From contig JAXIUW010184736.1 of NCBI GenBank assembly GCA_035591015.1, forward strand, positions 62,001 to 126,000: a stretch of DNA of 64,000 bases. The letters run 5' to 3'. Of the stretch, positions 22,496-30,791 are shown one piece after another. A program made the translations under genes and the position numbers. This stretch comes from Cephalothrix simula. Its lineage: Eukaryota; Nemertea; Palaeonemertea; Archinemertea; Cephalotrichidae. The notes under the pieces were generated by a model, which was given only the letters and a program-made list of their open reading frames with translations, was not told the DNA's origin and did not search any database. How positions within the stretch are numbered: position 1 is the stretch's first letter; every line of letters begins with the position of its first letter.

Positions 22496-22524
22496 TGTAC
22501 AATATATAATCATCAATGTACAAT
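22496..22524. promoter_or_regulatory. Direct repeat TGTACAAT with 21-bp period flanking TATAAT
   Basis: TGTACAAT occurs exactly at 22496-22503 and again at 22517-22524, two helical turns apart, with TATAAT (22505-22510) between. TGTACA is itself a palindrome. The site is about 185 bp upstream of gcvPA and 40 bp downstream of tRNA-Arg. It could be a paired operator; no regulator is recognised. Confidence 0.35.
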
Positions 22525-22562
22525 CGGCGTCTACTACGCTACGGGCAGCTATATGCTCTAAA

Positions 22563-22635
22563 CGCTCCCACTAGGACTCGAACCCAGAACTAAGCATTAG
22601 GAATGCTTTGTTTTATCCGGTTAAACTATGGGAGC
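22563..22635 (-). tRNA. tRNA-Arg (CCT)
   Basis: On the minus strand the acceptor GCTCCCA pairs fully with TGGGAGC, the anticodon stem AAGCA/TGCTT carries loop TTCCTAA (anticodon CCT), and the T stem CTGGG/CCTAG has one G-T pair. Discriminator G; CCA not encoded. It decodes the AGG codon. Confidence 0.93.
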
Positions 22636-22724
22636 ATTGCGCATAAGCACCTGTGCATCATAGCATCATCAAGCCCTGTTCGCATCTATTTGCAAGCCGT
22701 GCCTTTGTTAATCTGTATCAAATT

Positions 22725-23357
22725 ATGAGCTTAAGTAAACAGTCTAGCATCCAAAAAATTGCCCGCCTCTGTCGTCAAATCGCCAAACATGCTGCTGATA
22801 TTGAACCGCATAAAATTAAGTTATTGCTAGAAGTTCTTGAAGATGTGGCGCATGAGTTACCTCTAGCCGAGCCGCCTCAATTAAACTTAAAGCCAGCACT
22901 CAATCACAAAAAACTACCGCCACAGAAACACTATTTAACGTGGACAGACGGTGGTTGCAGCCCTAATCCCGGGCAAGGCGGCTGGGCATTTATCATTAAG
23001 TTAGATGACGGCCACTACATTGAAAAATACGGTGCCGAAGAAAACTCTACCAATAATCGCATGGAGCTAAGGGCAGTGATTGAATTGCTGAAAGCCTTTC
23101 CGAAGCAGGCCAATGTTACCGTGCATACTGATAGCAACTACACCAAGCAGGGCATTAGCACTTGGATTAATCGCTGGCGCATGAATGGCTGGAAGACCGC
23201 TGATGGCAAGCCGGTTAAAAATGATGACCTCTGGCGTGAACTAGACCGAATTAACTCTAGTCTTAACGTAGAGTGGAAGTGGGTTAAGGGACACTCTCAA
23301 GACCCCCATAATGACCGCTGTGATGAACTAGCTACCTTGGCCAGACAAAGCCTTTAA
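22725..23357 (+). CDS. rnhA: Ribonuclease HI with N-terminal extension
   Basis: RNase HI cleaves RNA in RNA-DNA hybrids. The catalytic set is visible: Asp in WTDGGCSPNPG, Glu in NNRMELRA, Asp in VHTDSNYT, and the C-terminal HNDRCDELA with the last Asp. The catalytic domain is preceded by about 70 extra residues (SLSKQSSIQKIARLCRQIAK and a helical linker) that are not the classic eukaryote-like RNA-binding domain. A longer frame opens with GTG at 22653, but its first 24 residues look non-coding; the ATG at 22725 is preferred. It stands alone, 90 bp after the divergent tRNA-Arg. Confidence 0.92.
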   Translation: MSLSKQSSIQKIARLCRQIAKHAADIEPHKIKLLLEVLEDVAHELPLAEPPQLNLKPALNHKKLPPQKHYLTWTDGGCSPNPGQGGWAFIIKLDDGHYIEKYGAEENSTNNRMELRAVIELLKAFPKQANVTVHTDSNYTKQGISTWINRWRMNGWKTADGKPVKNDDLWRELDRINSSLNVEWKWVKGHSQDPHNDRCDELATLARQSL

Positions 23358-23377
23358 GATGCCTGACTTCAAATCTG

Positions 23378-23468
23378 CATAGTATTTCTACATAGTATTT
23401 CTACACAGTATTTATAAATAGTGTTTATAAACAGTATTCCTACAAAGTGTTTCTGCGTAGCACTTCAT
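23378..23468. repeat. Degenerate tandem array, seven exact 13-bp units
   Basis: Consecutive 13-mers: CATAGTATTTCTA (twice), CACAGTATTTATA, AATAGTGTTTATA, AACAGTATTCCTA, CAAAGTGTTTCTG, CGTAGCACTTCAT. No unit is longer or shorter, although the bases have drifted. The array fills the first part of the 370-bp gap between rnhA and iscR; the rest of that gap is AT-rich and shows no gene that I can support. Confidence 0.9.
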
Positions 23469-23727
23469 ACATTGCATCAGCGTTATAAGCATGATAAATG
23501 CTCGCGTGCGCTAAAGAAACTGCGGGTAAACAACTGAATATAAATTCTAAAATAAAGCCTACCGTAAGACTTAACATGAACCTGCAAATAGTCTTCACCG
23601 TTAAATAGTAGTAAAAATTTACTATTTATTTTTTTTGTGTTAGACTGCTTTGCATTGATGGTGAGCATACTTAATTAATCTATATACTATTTATAAACAA
23701 TATATAATCATATAATGTAATTAGCGC

Positions 23728-24153
23728 ATGTTACAGCTAACGAAAAAGATTGACTACGGATTAATAATTATGACTGACCCCCTTCTTAGCACGGCTGGAG
23801 CCAGTGCGAGGGATGTATCGTTGCGCAATAATATTGCGTTGCCCACAGTGCAGGGCATACTTAAAGAAGGTGCCAAAAATGGCTTGCTCACCTCTACAAG
23901 GGGCGTTCAAGGCGGTTACAAGTTAGCACGCTCAACTGATAAAATAAGCCTTGGTGATGTAATAAAAGCCTTAGAGGGTGATTTTTCCGTGGTTGAGTGC
24001 ATTAGCAGTCCATTGCGTTGTGAGCGTTCTGCAGAGTGTCGCTCAAGACCGCACATGCATAATCTGCAAAACAGACTAGAGGGCTTCTTGAATGAAATTA
24101 CTCTGGCACAAATAATGGTTAAAACTGAACTTAAAGAAGTAAACTATGCTTAA
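23728..24153 (+). CDS. iscR: Rrf2-family Fe-S cluster regulator (IscR-like)
   Basis: A 141-residue winged-helix regulator that leads the isc operon. The N-terminal helix [12 protein letters not shown], the recognition helix region [19 protein letters not shown] and the wing [10 protein letters not shown] are typical of Rrf2 proteins. Cys91, Cys98 and Cys104 match in spacing the 2Fe-2S ligands of E. coli IscR (92, 98, 104), and His110 or His112 may be the fourth ligand. Sequence flavour also resembles the SUF-regulator subgroup. It probably represses its own operon when clustered. Its stop overlaps the iscS start by 8 bp. Confidence 0.88.
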   Translation: MLQLTKKIDYGLIIMTDPLLSTAGASARDVSLRNNIALPTVQGILKEGAKNGLLTSTRGVQGGYKLARSTDKISLGDVIKALEGDFSVVECISSPLRCERSAECRSRPHMHNLQNRLEGFLNEITLAQIMVKTELKEVNYA

Positions 24154-25363
24154 ACTACCCATATACATGGATAACCACGCTACCACCCCCATGGATAAGC
24201 GTGTATTAGATAAAATGTTGCCATACTTCACTGCTGTCTACGGCAATGCTGCCAGTCGTAACCATTCTTTTGGCTGGCAGGCTGAAGAAGCCGTTGAAGA
24301 AGCTCGCCATGAGCTAGCCGCCCTAATTGGCGCAAGCAGCAAAGAAATCGTATTTACCAGCGGTGCCACCGAGTCTGATAACTTAGCCCTCCGTGGAATA
24401 GCAGAACTTTATAGTGAGCGAGGCAATCATATAATAACCTCAGCCATAGAGCATAAAGCCATCTTAGATACCGGCTATATGCTTAAACAGAACGGCTTTG
24501 AAGTTACATTCTTGCCGGTTGACCGCTACGGCTCTATTGATCTCAATCAGCTTGAAGACAGCATTACCGATAAAACACTGCTTGTATCATTAATGGCAGC
24601 GAATAATGAGATTGGCACTCAAAACCCCCTCGCCGAGATTGGTGCTATAACCCGCCGGAAGGGAGTTTTATTTCACTGCGATGCCACACAGGGGGTCGGT
24701 CATCAAAAGATTGATGTTGAGAGTATGAACATTGATCTACTCTCATACACCGCCCACAAAATTTATGGCCCCAAGGGCGTAGGGGCGTTGTACGTAAGGC
24801 GTCGCAATCCACGGGTTAGACTGCGCCCCACAATTTATGGCGGAGGGCATGAGCGTGGAATGCGCTCTGGAACGCTTAATGTGTCTGGCATAGTTGGTTT
24901 TGGTGAAGCCGCACGCTTAATGCGGATTGAGTATGATGAGCATGTTAAGCATCTGCATCACCTGCGTGAACGGTTGCATAATGCGCTTAACAGCGAGCTA
25001 GATGAGATTCATCTTAATGGCCACCCCACCCTGCGCCATCCCGGCAATCTCAATATTAGTTTTGCCTATGTTGAGGGAGAAAGCCTGCTGATGGGCATTG
25101 AAGAAATTGCCGTATCTTCGGGTTCGGCCTGTACCTCGGCCAGCCTTGAGCCATCTTATGTTCTGCGAGCATTAGGAGTGGGCGATGAGTTGGCTCATTC
25201 GTCAATTCGCTTTGGGCTTGGCCGGTTTAATACTGAAGAAGAAGTTGACTATACCGCTGATAAAGTAATTCAAACCGTACAGAAATTACGCAAAATGTCA
25301 CCGCTGTATGAGATGCATCAGCAGGGCATTGATTTATCTGCAATTCAGTGGGAGGTGCACTAA
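24146..25363 (+). CDS. iscS: Cysteine desulfurase IscS
   Basis: IscS takes sulfur from cysteine as an enzyme persulfide and hands it to IscU and tRNA-thiolation proteins. The opening [19 protein letters not shown], the PLP lysine in [20 protein letters not shown], and the catalytic Cys loop [21 protein letters not shown] are all class I (IscS/NifS) features. The C-terminus ending SAIQWEVH carries the IscU-docking tail. Length of 405 residues is normal. The start ATG lies within the last codons of iscR, suggesting coupled translation. Confidence 0.97.
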   Translation: MLKLPIYMDNHATTPMDKRVLDKMLPYFTAVYGNAASRNHSFGWQAEEAVEEARHELAALIGASSKEIVFTSGATESDNLALRGIAELYSERGNHIITSAIEHKAILDTGYMLKQNGFEVTFLPVDRYGSIDLNQLEDSITDKTLLVSLMAANNEIGTQNPLAEIGAITRRKGVLFHCDATQGVGHQKIDVESMNIDLLSYTAHKIYGPKGVGALYVRRRNPRVRLRPTIYGGGHERGMRSGTLNVSGIVGFGEAARLMRIEYDEHVKHLHHLRERLHNALNSELDEIHLNGHPTLRHPGNLNISFAYVEGESLLMGIEEIAVSSGSACTSASLEPSYVLRALGVGDELAHSSIRFGLGRFNTEEEVDYTADKVIQTVQKLRKMSPLYEMHQQGIDLSAIQWEVH

Positions 25364-25462
25364 CGGCGTAGTTAAATCTGTGAGTGATTGCATAAAATAG
25401 TGAATCACATAGCAATAACATAATAATATAGCATAACAAATAGCGTGAATGACTGCGGAAAT

Positions 25463-25534
25463 AACTGTGAAGCGACTGTACAATTAACTATGGGAATACC
25501 TGTACAACTGACTATGAAAGTAACTTTGTAACCG
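25463..25534. repeat. Degenerate tandem array, six 12-bp units, inside the isc operon
   Basis: Units are AACTGTGAAGCG, ACTGTACAATTA, ACTATGGGAATA, CCTGTACAACTG, ACTATGAAAGTA and ACTTTGTAACCG. The array occupies much of the 224-bp gap between iscS and iscU, genes that are normally tightly packed. Confidence 0.75.
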
Positions 25535-25587
25535 TAACTGCATAAATAATATAATCTTGCTAATAACCCTATACCACTAAAATAATT

Positions 25588-25998
25588 ATGGCTTATTCAA
25601 AAAAAGTTCTTGACCACTACAACAACCCACGTAATGTGGGTTCATTTGATAACTCTGAAGCCAATATTGGCACCGCTATGGTTGGTGCTCCAGAATGTGG
25701 CGATGTCATGAAGCTGCAAATTAAGGTTGAAAATGATGTCATCGTTGATGCAAAGTTCAAAACCTTCGGCTGTGGCAGTGCTATAGCCAGCTCTTCGTTA
25801 GCCACAGAATGGCTGAAAGGTCGCAAGCTAGAAGATGGGCTGAAAATTGACAACACTTCTATCGTCAGAGAGCTATCTTTGCCGCCGGTTAAGATACATT
25901 GCTCAGTTTTAGCCGAAGAAGCTATCAAAACGGCTATAGCTGACTATCGTAAAAATGCGGGCAATGCCTCTGATACAGCTGATGCTGCCACTGATTGA
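25588..25998 (+). CDS. iscU: Fe-S cluster assembly scaffold IscU
   Basis: IscU builds 2Fe-2S and 4Fe-4S clusters before transfer. The three cluster cysteines are in APECGDV (Cys37, with Asp39), FGCGSAIASSS (Cys62) and IHCSVLAEEAI (near residue 105). The HscA-recognition motif LPPVK sits just before the last cysteine. At 136 residues it carries a short Ala/Asp-rich tail beyond the usual end. It follows iscS after an unusually long 224-bp gap and overlaps hscB. Confidence 0.97.
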   Translation: MAYSKKVLDHYNNPRNVGSFDNSEANIGTAMVGAPECGDVMKLQIKVENDVIVDAKFKTFGCGSAIASSSLATEWLKGRKLEDGLKIDNTSIVRELSLPPVKIHCSVLAEEAIKTAIADYRKNAGNASDTADAATD

Positions 25999-26483
25999 TG
26001 GTTGACTTCTTTAAGTTATTTGATATTCAACCGCAGCACAATCTAAATCTTAGCCAGCTAGAACAGCGTTATCAAGAGCTGAGTCTGCGCTATCATCCCG
26101 ATCTTAACCAAGACGATAACGCCGCTGAGCTGTGCGCGCAGGTTAATGATGGCTATCGGATTTTGAAGGATGAGGCCAGCCGATCGCAGCATCTGATTGA
26201 CCTTTGGTTGCCCCAAGCGAATAAAAACGATCTACCACAAGGTTTTTTAGAAGAGGCTTTTCAGCTTCAAGAAGAGATAGAATCTGCTCCAGACAAGTCT
26301 ATTTTTCAGGAACAAGCCCAGCATGCGCTGCAAAAATTGTTAGCCGAGCGCCATGAGCTATTCAGTAGCTATAGCCAAAACCAAAGCCAAGAATTGTTGC
26401 GCAGCGTGCAAATCAACCTAAATTGTATGCGCTACTGGAATAGAATAATCAATAACCTTAGTGATAAGCATGTTGAATTATGA
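25998..26483 (+). CDS. hscB: Fe-S co-chaperone HscB (J-domain protein)
   Basis: HscB delivers IscU to HscA and stimulates its ATPase. The J-domain contains YHPDLNQDD, with HPD at residues 33-35, followed by the three-helix C-terminal domain that binds IscU (LQEEIESAPDKS and the final RYWNRIINNL). I place the start at the ATG of TGATG at 25998, overlapping the iscU stop; a TTG one codon earlier is possible. Length of 161 residues fits the family. Confidence 0.93.
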   Translation: MVDFFKLFDIQPQHNLNLSQLEQRYQELSLRYHPDLNQDDNAAELCAQVNDGYRILKDEASRSQHLIDLWLPQANKNDLPQGFLEEAFQLQEEIESAPDKSIFQEQAQHALQKLLAERHELFSSYSQNQSQELLRSVQINLNCMRYWNRIINNLSDKHVEL

Positions 26484-26490
26484 ATAAATT

Positions 26491-28278
26491 ATGACTGCTA
26501 ACACCGCAATACTGGGCATAGACCTTGGCACCACCAATAGCATGGCCACCATTATAATTGATGGCCAAGCCCATGTTTTAAGCGGCATAGTGCCATCTGT
26601 GCTTAGTCTTCAGAATGACCAGTGGCTAGTTGGCAGCGAGGCTTTACCCTACCTAATTACCAACCCGCACACCACCGTATATTCGGTTAAACGCTTGATG
26701 GGTGATACCTTTAAGCCACAGCAGCACTTTGCCTATCAAATACTGCCCTCCGCTCAGGGAACGCCACTAGTAAAACTTGGCGATAAAACCTTTAGCCCCG
26801 AAGAGCTTTCAGCCGAAATACTTAAAAAAGTTATCAGCCTAGCCGAGCAGAACGCTCAAACAAAATTTAAGCAGGCCATCATCACGGTTCCGGCTTACTT
26901 TAATGATCTACAGCGTCAGGCTACCCGCCATGCTGGCGAGTTGGCCGGGCTTGAGGTTCTACGGATTATCAATGAACCCACAGCGGCATCATTAGCCTAT
27001 GGTCTTGATGCTCAAAGTTCGGGAAATGTTGCGGTGTATGACTTTGGCGGCGGCACCTTTGATATATCTGTGCTTGAGCTTAAAGCTCCGCTATTTAAGG
27101 TTTTATCAACCTTTGGCAACACTAAACTAGGCGGTGATGACTTTGATACTTTAATTGGCGAACAGCTTCGGCATGAATTATTAAATAAATTCCCTAGCTT
27201 TAGAGTTAGCGAAAACGAGCGCAGTATTATTCGCAAAGCTGCAGAAGGCATCAAAATAGAGTTATCGTCAAGCCTAGAAACTGAATATGTGCTGTCTTTT
27301 CCGGCTCAAAAGGTTGAGTTTGGAGGCGTCTTTACCGTAGAAAGACTAAACAGTCTCATTCAACCGCTAGTTGAAAACTCTATCAGCAATTGCCAAAAAG
27401 CCTTGAACAGTGCCAATCTTAGCCCTGAAGATATTGATGAAGTCGTCTTGGTGGGTGGCTCTACTCGTATTCCGCTGATTCGTGCTGCGGTAGGCGAGTT
27501 TTTTGCTAAAACACCACGTGTTGCGCTTGATCCCGACCGTGTAGTCTCAATTGGTGCAGCCATTCAAGGGCAGCTGCTAAGTGGTCAACGGCGTGACTTT
27601 GTGCTGATGGATGTGTTGCCCATTGCGCTGGGAATAGAGACCATGGGCGGAGTTTTTCAAAAGCTAATTTCGGCTAATACGCCCATACCCTTTAGCATTA
27701 GTGAACTCTTCACTACTCAGGTTGACAACCAAACCGCTGTAGAGATTAATATTTACCAAGGTGAACGTGAGTTGGTCAAAGACTGTCGGCGTTTGGGACG
27801 CTTTAAGTTGCGAGGCATACCACCCATGCCAGCCGGATTACCCAAGGTTGAGGTAACCTTTAGCATTGATGCTAACGGCATTATGAAGGTTAGTGCCCTA
27901 GAGCAGCGTAGCGCAAAATCGGCAGAGCTAGAGGTTGTTCCCAGCTATGATCTTGAGCAGCACGAAATTGACGCCATGCTTGAAGAATCCTTTCAACATG
28001 CCCATCAAGACTTTGCCCAGCGGCAATTAATTGAGTTTCAACAAAAGGCTACTGCCGTATTGAGGGGCATTGAAAAGCACTACGACCAAGCCCAGCGACT
28101 ATTAGAAAAAGACGTTCTAGCAGCGATTGAAAAGCAGAGCGCAGTAGTTAGGCAAGCTATGCAGCAAGACAATGCTCAACAATTAAAGCAAGCCCTAGAT
28201 AAGCTGGGTGAGCTAACTCGCCCCTTAGCCGACCTGCTTATCAGTGAGCAGGCCTTAGAATACCTTGGTAATCAGTAA
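26491..28278 (+). CDS. hscA: Fe-S chaperone HscA (Hsp70 family)
   Basis: HscA is the dedicated Hsp70 that, with HscB, releases the cluster from IscU. The nucleotide-binding domain shows [13 protein letters not shown], the phosphate-2 motif [13 protein letters not shown] and the adenosine motif [14 protein letters not shown]. The substrate domain begins near residue 380 ([14 protein letters not shown]). At 595 residues and without the acidic DnaK tail, it fits HscA (about 616) rather than DnaK. No iscA lies between iscU and hscB and no fdx follows, unlike the standard gammaproteobacterial order. Confidence 0.95.
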   Translation: MTANTAILGIDLGTTNSMATIIIDGQAHVLSGIVPSVLSLQNDQWLVGSEALPYLITNPHTTVYSVKRLMGDTFKPQQHFAYQILPSAQGTPLVKLGDKTFSPEELSAEILKKVISLAEQNAQTKFKQAIITVPAYFNDLQRQATRHAGELAGLEVLRIINEPTAASLAYGLDAQSSGNVAVYDFGGGTFDISVLELKAPLFKVLSTFGNTKLGGDDFDTLIGEQLRHELLNKFPSFRVSENERSIIRKAAEGIKIELSSSLETEYVLSFPAQKVEFGGVFTVERLNSLIQPLVENSISNCQKALNSANLSPEDIDEVVLVGGSTRIPLIRAAVGEFFAKTPRVALDPDRVVSIGAAIQGQLLSGQRRDFVLMDVLPIALGIETMGGVFQKLISANTPIPFSISELFTTQVDNQTAVEINIYQGERELVKDCRRLGRFKLRGIPPMPAGLPKVEVTFSIDANGIMKVSALEQRSAKSAELEVVPSYDLEQHEIDAMLEESFQHAHQDFAQRQLIEFQQKATAVLRGIEKHYDQAQRLLEKDVLAAIEKQSAVVRQAMQQDNAQQLKQALDKLGELTRPLADLLISEQALEYLGNQ

Positions 28279-28394
28279 TCCGTCTAATAGTCTAATAGGC
28301 AGCACCAGTGGTTCGCTACTAGGTATTTAGGTATAGCGATAGGCAATTGTCGCTCGGCAGAGCTTGCCGCAAGGATAATTCAGAGGCAACCTTC

Positions 28395-28498
28395 TTTAAT
28401 GGCTCTTTGCGGCGGTTGTCTTCAGTAGCTTTCTTTAATAGCTATCCTTAATAGCTCTCTTTAGCGGCTCTCTTTAGCTAATATCATCAGTGGCTCTC
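28395..28498. repeat. Degenerate tandem array, eight exact 13-bp units
   Basis: Units include TTTAATGGCTCTT, TTCAGTAGCTTTC, TTTAATAGCTATC, CTTAATAGCTCTC, TTTAGCGGCTCTC and ATCAGTGGCTCTC, every one 13 bp. It lies in the 530-bp gap between hscA and pdxS. The rest of that gap holds no supportable gene; the pdxS promoter is at its right end. Confidence 0.9.
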
Positions 28499-28760
28499 TT
28501 CTGTAACTTGCGTCTGCGCAATATCTTGTAGTTAATAACAGTGGGCATCGTCAATCATCGCCGGTCATCTTTCCAAGGCCATCCAGCAATCTTTTCCATA
28601 CTACGGCACTGAGGTTGTTGTCTTATTCAGCACTAAGGCAACTGCCAGAAACTCTTGGCTCTACTCCGCTGAGATTATCTTAACAGAGTCAGACTGTTGA
28701 CTAGTATTGCCATACTTAATCATCTATCCCTAAAATTAATGCATAGGCAGTCGGCTTGTA

Positions 28761-28800
28761 TGCTATAATCTGCCTTTCAAGCGTGCATAAGCTGTGGAGG
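28761..28800 (+). promoter_or_regulatory. pdxST promoter (extended -10) and strong ribosome-binding site
   Basis: TGC-TATAAT at 28761-28769 is an extended -10 element; no convincing -35 box is seen, as expected for that class. GGAGG at 28796-28800 lies eight bases before the pdxS ATG. This is one of the few strong Shine-Dalgarno sequences in the window. Confidence 0.6.
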
Positions 28801-28808
28801 AAAATTAA

Positions 28809-29687
28809 ATGAGCGATGGTCTAAGACTTAAAACAGGTTTGGCAGAAATGCTTAAAGGCGGCGTTATTATGGACGTTGTTGATGCCGAACAGGCAAAAAT
28901 AGCCGAAGATGCTGGTGCCGTTTCAGTTATGGCACTAGAGCGTGTTCCATCAGATATTCGTCGTGATGGAGGAGTGGCACGTATGTCAGCTCCAGAAATG
29001 ATTCAAGAGATTATGAAGGCGGTACGCATTCCCGTAATGGCTAAATGCCGCATCGGCCACTTTGCCGAAGCACAGCTTCTGCAAACTCTAGGCGTTGACT
29101 ACATTGATGAAAGCGAAGTTTTAACACCTGCCGATGAGGCTCATCATATTGACAAATTTGGCTTCAAGACCCCCTTTGTATGTGGAGCGACTAATCTTGC
29201 CGAGGCTCTACGCAGAATCGGTGAGGGCGCAGCTTTGATTAGAACTAAGGGCGAAGCCGGCACCGGCGATGTTGTTGAAGCTGTGCGGCATATGCGCCGC
29301 ATTAATCGTGATATTGCCACCTTGGCCGGCCTGCGTCATGACGAACTAATGAGCGAGGCCAAACAGCTGGGCGCACCCTATACTTTAGTCAAGTGGGTTC
29401 ATCAGCATAAAAGCTTGCCAGTACCCAACTTTTCTGCTGGAGGCATTGCTACTCCGGCCGACGCAGCCCTAATGCGCCAACTGGGTGCTGAGGCTGTTTT
29501 TGTGGGCTCCGGCATCTTCAAATCCTCTGATCCGCAAAAGCGAGCTAAAGCCATTGTTCAGGCAGCCACTCATTACGATAACCCCGATGAGGTGCTTAAA
29601 GCCTCAACAGGACTGGGTAAGGCCATGGATAGTGTAGCTGTACACAGTATTGATGCTGAAGAACGTTTTTCAGGTCGCGGTTGGTAA
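28809..29687 (+). CDS. pdxS: Pyridoxal 5'-phosphate synthase, lyase subunit
   Basis: PdxS (Pdx1) makes PLP from ribose 5-phosphate, glyceraldehyde 3-phosphate and ammonia supplied by PdxT. It is a 292-residue TIM barrel. The two swinging-arm lysines are in [13 protein letters not shown] (near residue 80) and [15 protein letters not shown] (near 150), and the phosphate-binding [12 protein letters not shown] and FVGSGIF segments follow. PdxST is the DXP-independent route, common in Firmicutes, archaea and scattered proteobacteria. The stop TAA is directly followed by the pdxT ATG. Confidence 0.98.
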   Translation: MSDGLRLKTGLAEMLKGGVIMDVVDAEQAKIAEDAGAVSVMALERVPSDIRRDGGVARMSAPEMIQEIMKAVRIPVMAKCRIGHFAEAQLLQTLGVDYIDESEVLTPADEAHHIDKFGFKTPFVCGATNLAEALRRIGEGAALIRTKGEAGTGDVVEAVRHMRRINRDIATLAGLRHDELMSEAKQLGAPYTLVKWVHQHKSLPVPNFSAGGIATPADAALMRQLGAEAVFVGSGIFKSSDPQKRAKAIVQAATHYDNPDEVLKASTGLGKAMDSVAVHSIDAEERFSGRGW

Positions 29688-30272
29688 ATGATTGGTGTAT
29701 TGGCTCTTCAGGGAGCAGTAAAACCTCATCTAGATAAATTTGAATCCATTGGTGTTTCTGCTATTGCTGTGCGCTATCCGCAGCAGTTAGATAACTTGCA
29801 AGGGTTGGTCTTGCCCGGTGGTGAGAGTAGCTCTCAACTAATTTTGCTGCAAAAGTTTGGCTGGATTAACGCCTTGAACGATTTCGCTAAATCGCATGCA
29901 CTGTGGGGTGTTTGCGCTGGCTGTATTATAATGAGCGAAAAGGTTGTTCCTCAACAGCAATCATTGGGCGTTATTGCGATAGAATCCCAGCGCAATGCTT
30001 ATGGCCGACAAAATGAAAGTTTTATTGGGAAGATTGAGGCCCACAGCCCAAATTTGTCAGCTTCAGAAAGATTTTTAGAGGGATTATTTATACGTGCGCC
30101 TAAAATTAAATGTCTTGATGACAGCACAACAGTCTTAGGCACTTGTGATAACGAAGTTGTGGCAGCCACTAATAATATGCATTTGATAACCACTTTTCAT
30201 CCAGAATTAACACAGCACACCCAGTGGCATAAATACTTTATAAACCTTGCACAAAGCAAAATTTACGGATAG
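29688..30272 (+). CDS. pdxT: Pyridoxal 5'-phosphate synthase, glutaminase subunit
   Basis: PdxT hydrolyses glutamine and channels ammonia to PdxS. It is a class I amidotransferase: GLVLPGGESSS forms the oxyanion site, Cys76 in GVCAGC is the nucleophile, and His in TTFHPEL with the following Glu completes the triad. Length of 194 residues is normal. It abuts pdxS with no spacer and ends 19 bp before tRNA-Cys. Confidence 0.96.
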   Translation: MIGVLALQGAVKPHLDKFESIGVSAIAVRYPQQLDNLQGLVLPGGESSSQLILLQKFGWINALNDFAKSHALWGVCAGCIIMSEKVVPQQQSLGVIAIESQRNAYGRQNESFIGKIEAHSPNLSASERFLEGLFIRAPKIKCLDDSTTVLGTCDNEVVAATNNMHLITTFHPELTQHTQWHKYFINLAQSKIYG

Positions 30273-30291
30273 TGTTGTTGAGCCAATCTGT

Positions 30292-30362
30292 GGCGATGTG
30301 GCCGAGTGGTCAGGCAGAGGTCTGCAAAACCTTCCACGCCGGTTCGATTCCGGCCATCGCCT
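30292..30362 (+). tRNA. tRNA-Cys (GCA)
   Basis: Acceptor GGCGATG/CATCGCC, D stem GCC/GGC, anticodon stem GAGGT/ACCTT with loop CTGCAAA (anticodon GCA), T stem GCCGG/CCGGC. Discriminator T, CCA not encoded. Confidence 0.95.
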
Positions 30363-30370
30363 GATTTGCC

Positions 30371-30410
30371 TTTATTTACATTGTTTTACATTGCTTTACA
30401 CTGCCTTACT
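30371..30410. repeat. Short tandem repeat, four 10-bp units
   Basis: TTTATTTACA, TTGTTTTACA, TTGCTTTACA and CTGCCTTACT follow one another directly downstream of tRNA-Cys. The remaining ~200 bp to tRNA-Leu show no gene. Confidence 0.7.
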
Positions 30411-30612
30411 CGGCATGGCCTCTATCTATTTATGCTCACAAGGTTGTTGCTGTAGCAGCTTATGCTTTGGTTATTGATTATAAAATGTGGCAGTTTATAG
30501 TTAGCACTTTTGCAAGGCATCAATTTCAAGGCATCAAGAGCCATGTAATATCAGCTGTATTGCATGCAAGATTTGAAAGATGCTACGCTTAATGCTAATC
30601 TTGGGCGGGTTT

Positions 30613-30697
30613 GCGGATGTGGCGAAATAGGTATACGCAGCAGACTTAAAATCTGCTGCCCGTAACGGGCGTATGGGTTCGACTCCCTTCATCCGCA
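30613..30697 (+). tRNA. tRNA-Leu (TAA)
   Basis: A long-variable-arm tRNA: acceptor GCGGATG/CATCCGC, anticodon stem GCAGA/TCTGC with loop CTTAAAA (anticodon TAA), variable arm GCCCG-TAA-CGGGC. The T stem ATGGG/CCCTT has one T-T mismatch. Discriminator A, followed by CC but then G, so the CCA is not complete. Confidence 0.93.
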
Positions 30698-30791
30698 CCG
30701 TGTTCATTGCCAGAAATCTTGAGCGATGGCGCACCTAATCTGGTCATTTTTGAGTAACCGAAATAGGGCTAACGCTGACTGAGAGTGGCTA

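Noticed and set aside
22312-22562. Glycine riboswitch upstream of gcvPA
   Set aside because: The conserved glycine-aptamer core sequences are not present in this gap.
22653-22724. rnhA start at GTG 22653
   Set aside because: The extra residues look like translated leader next to the tRNA gene; the ATG at 22725 is more natural.
23378-23468. CRISPR array
   Set aside because: Repeats are contiguous 13-mers without spacers and there are no cas genes.
23483-23668. 61-codon minus-strand frame before iscR
   Set aside because: No recognisable motif, AT-rich composition, and no supporting context.
30247-30477. Open frame across tRNA-Cys
   Set aside because: It runs through a clear tRNA and has no protein-like composition.
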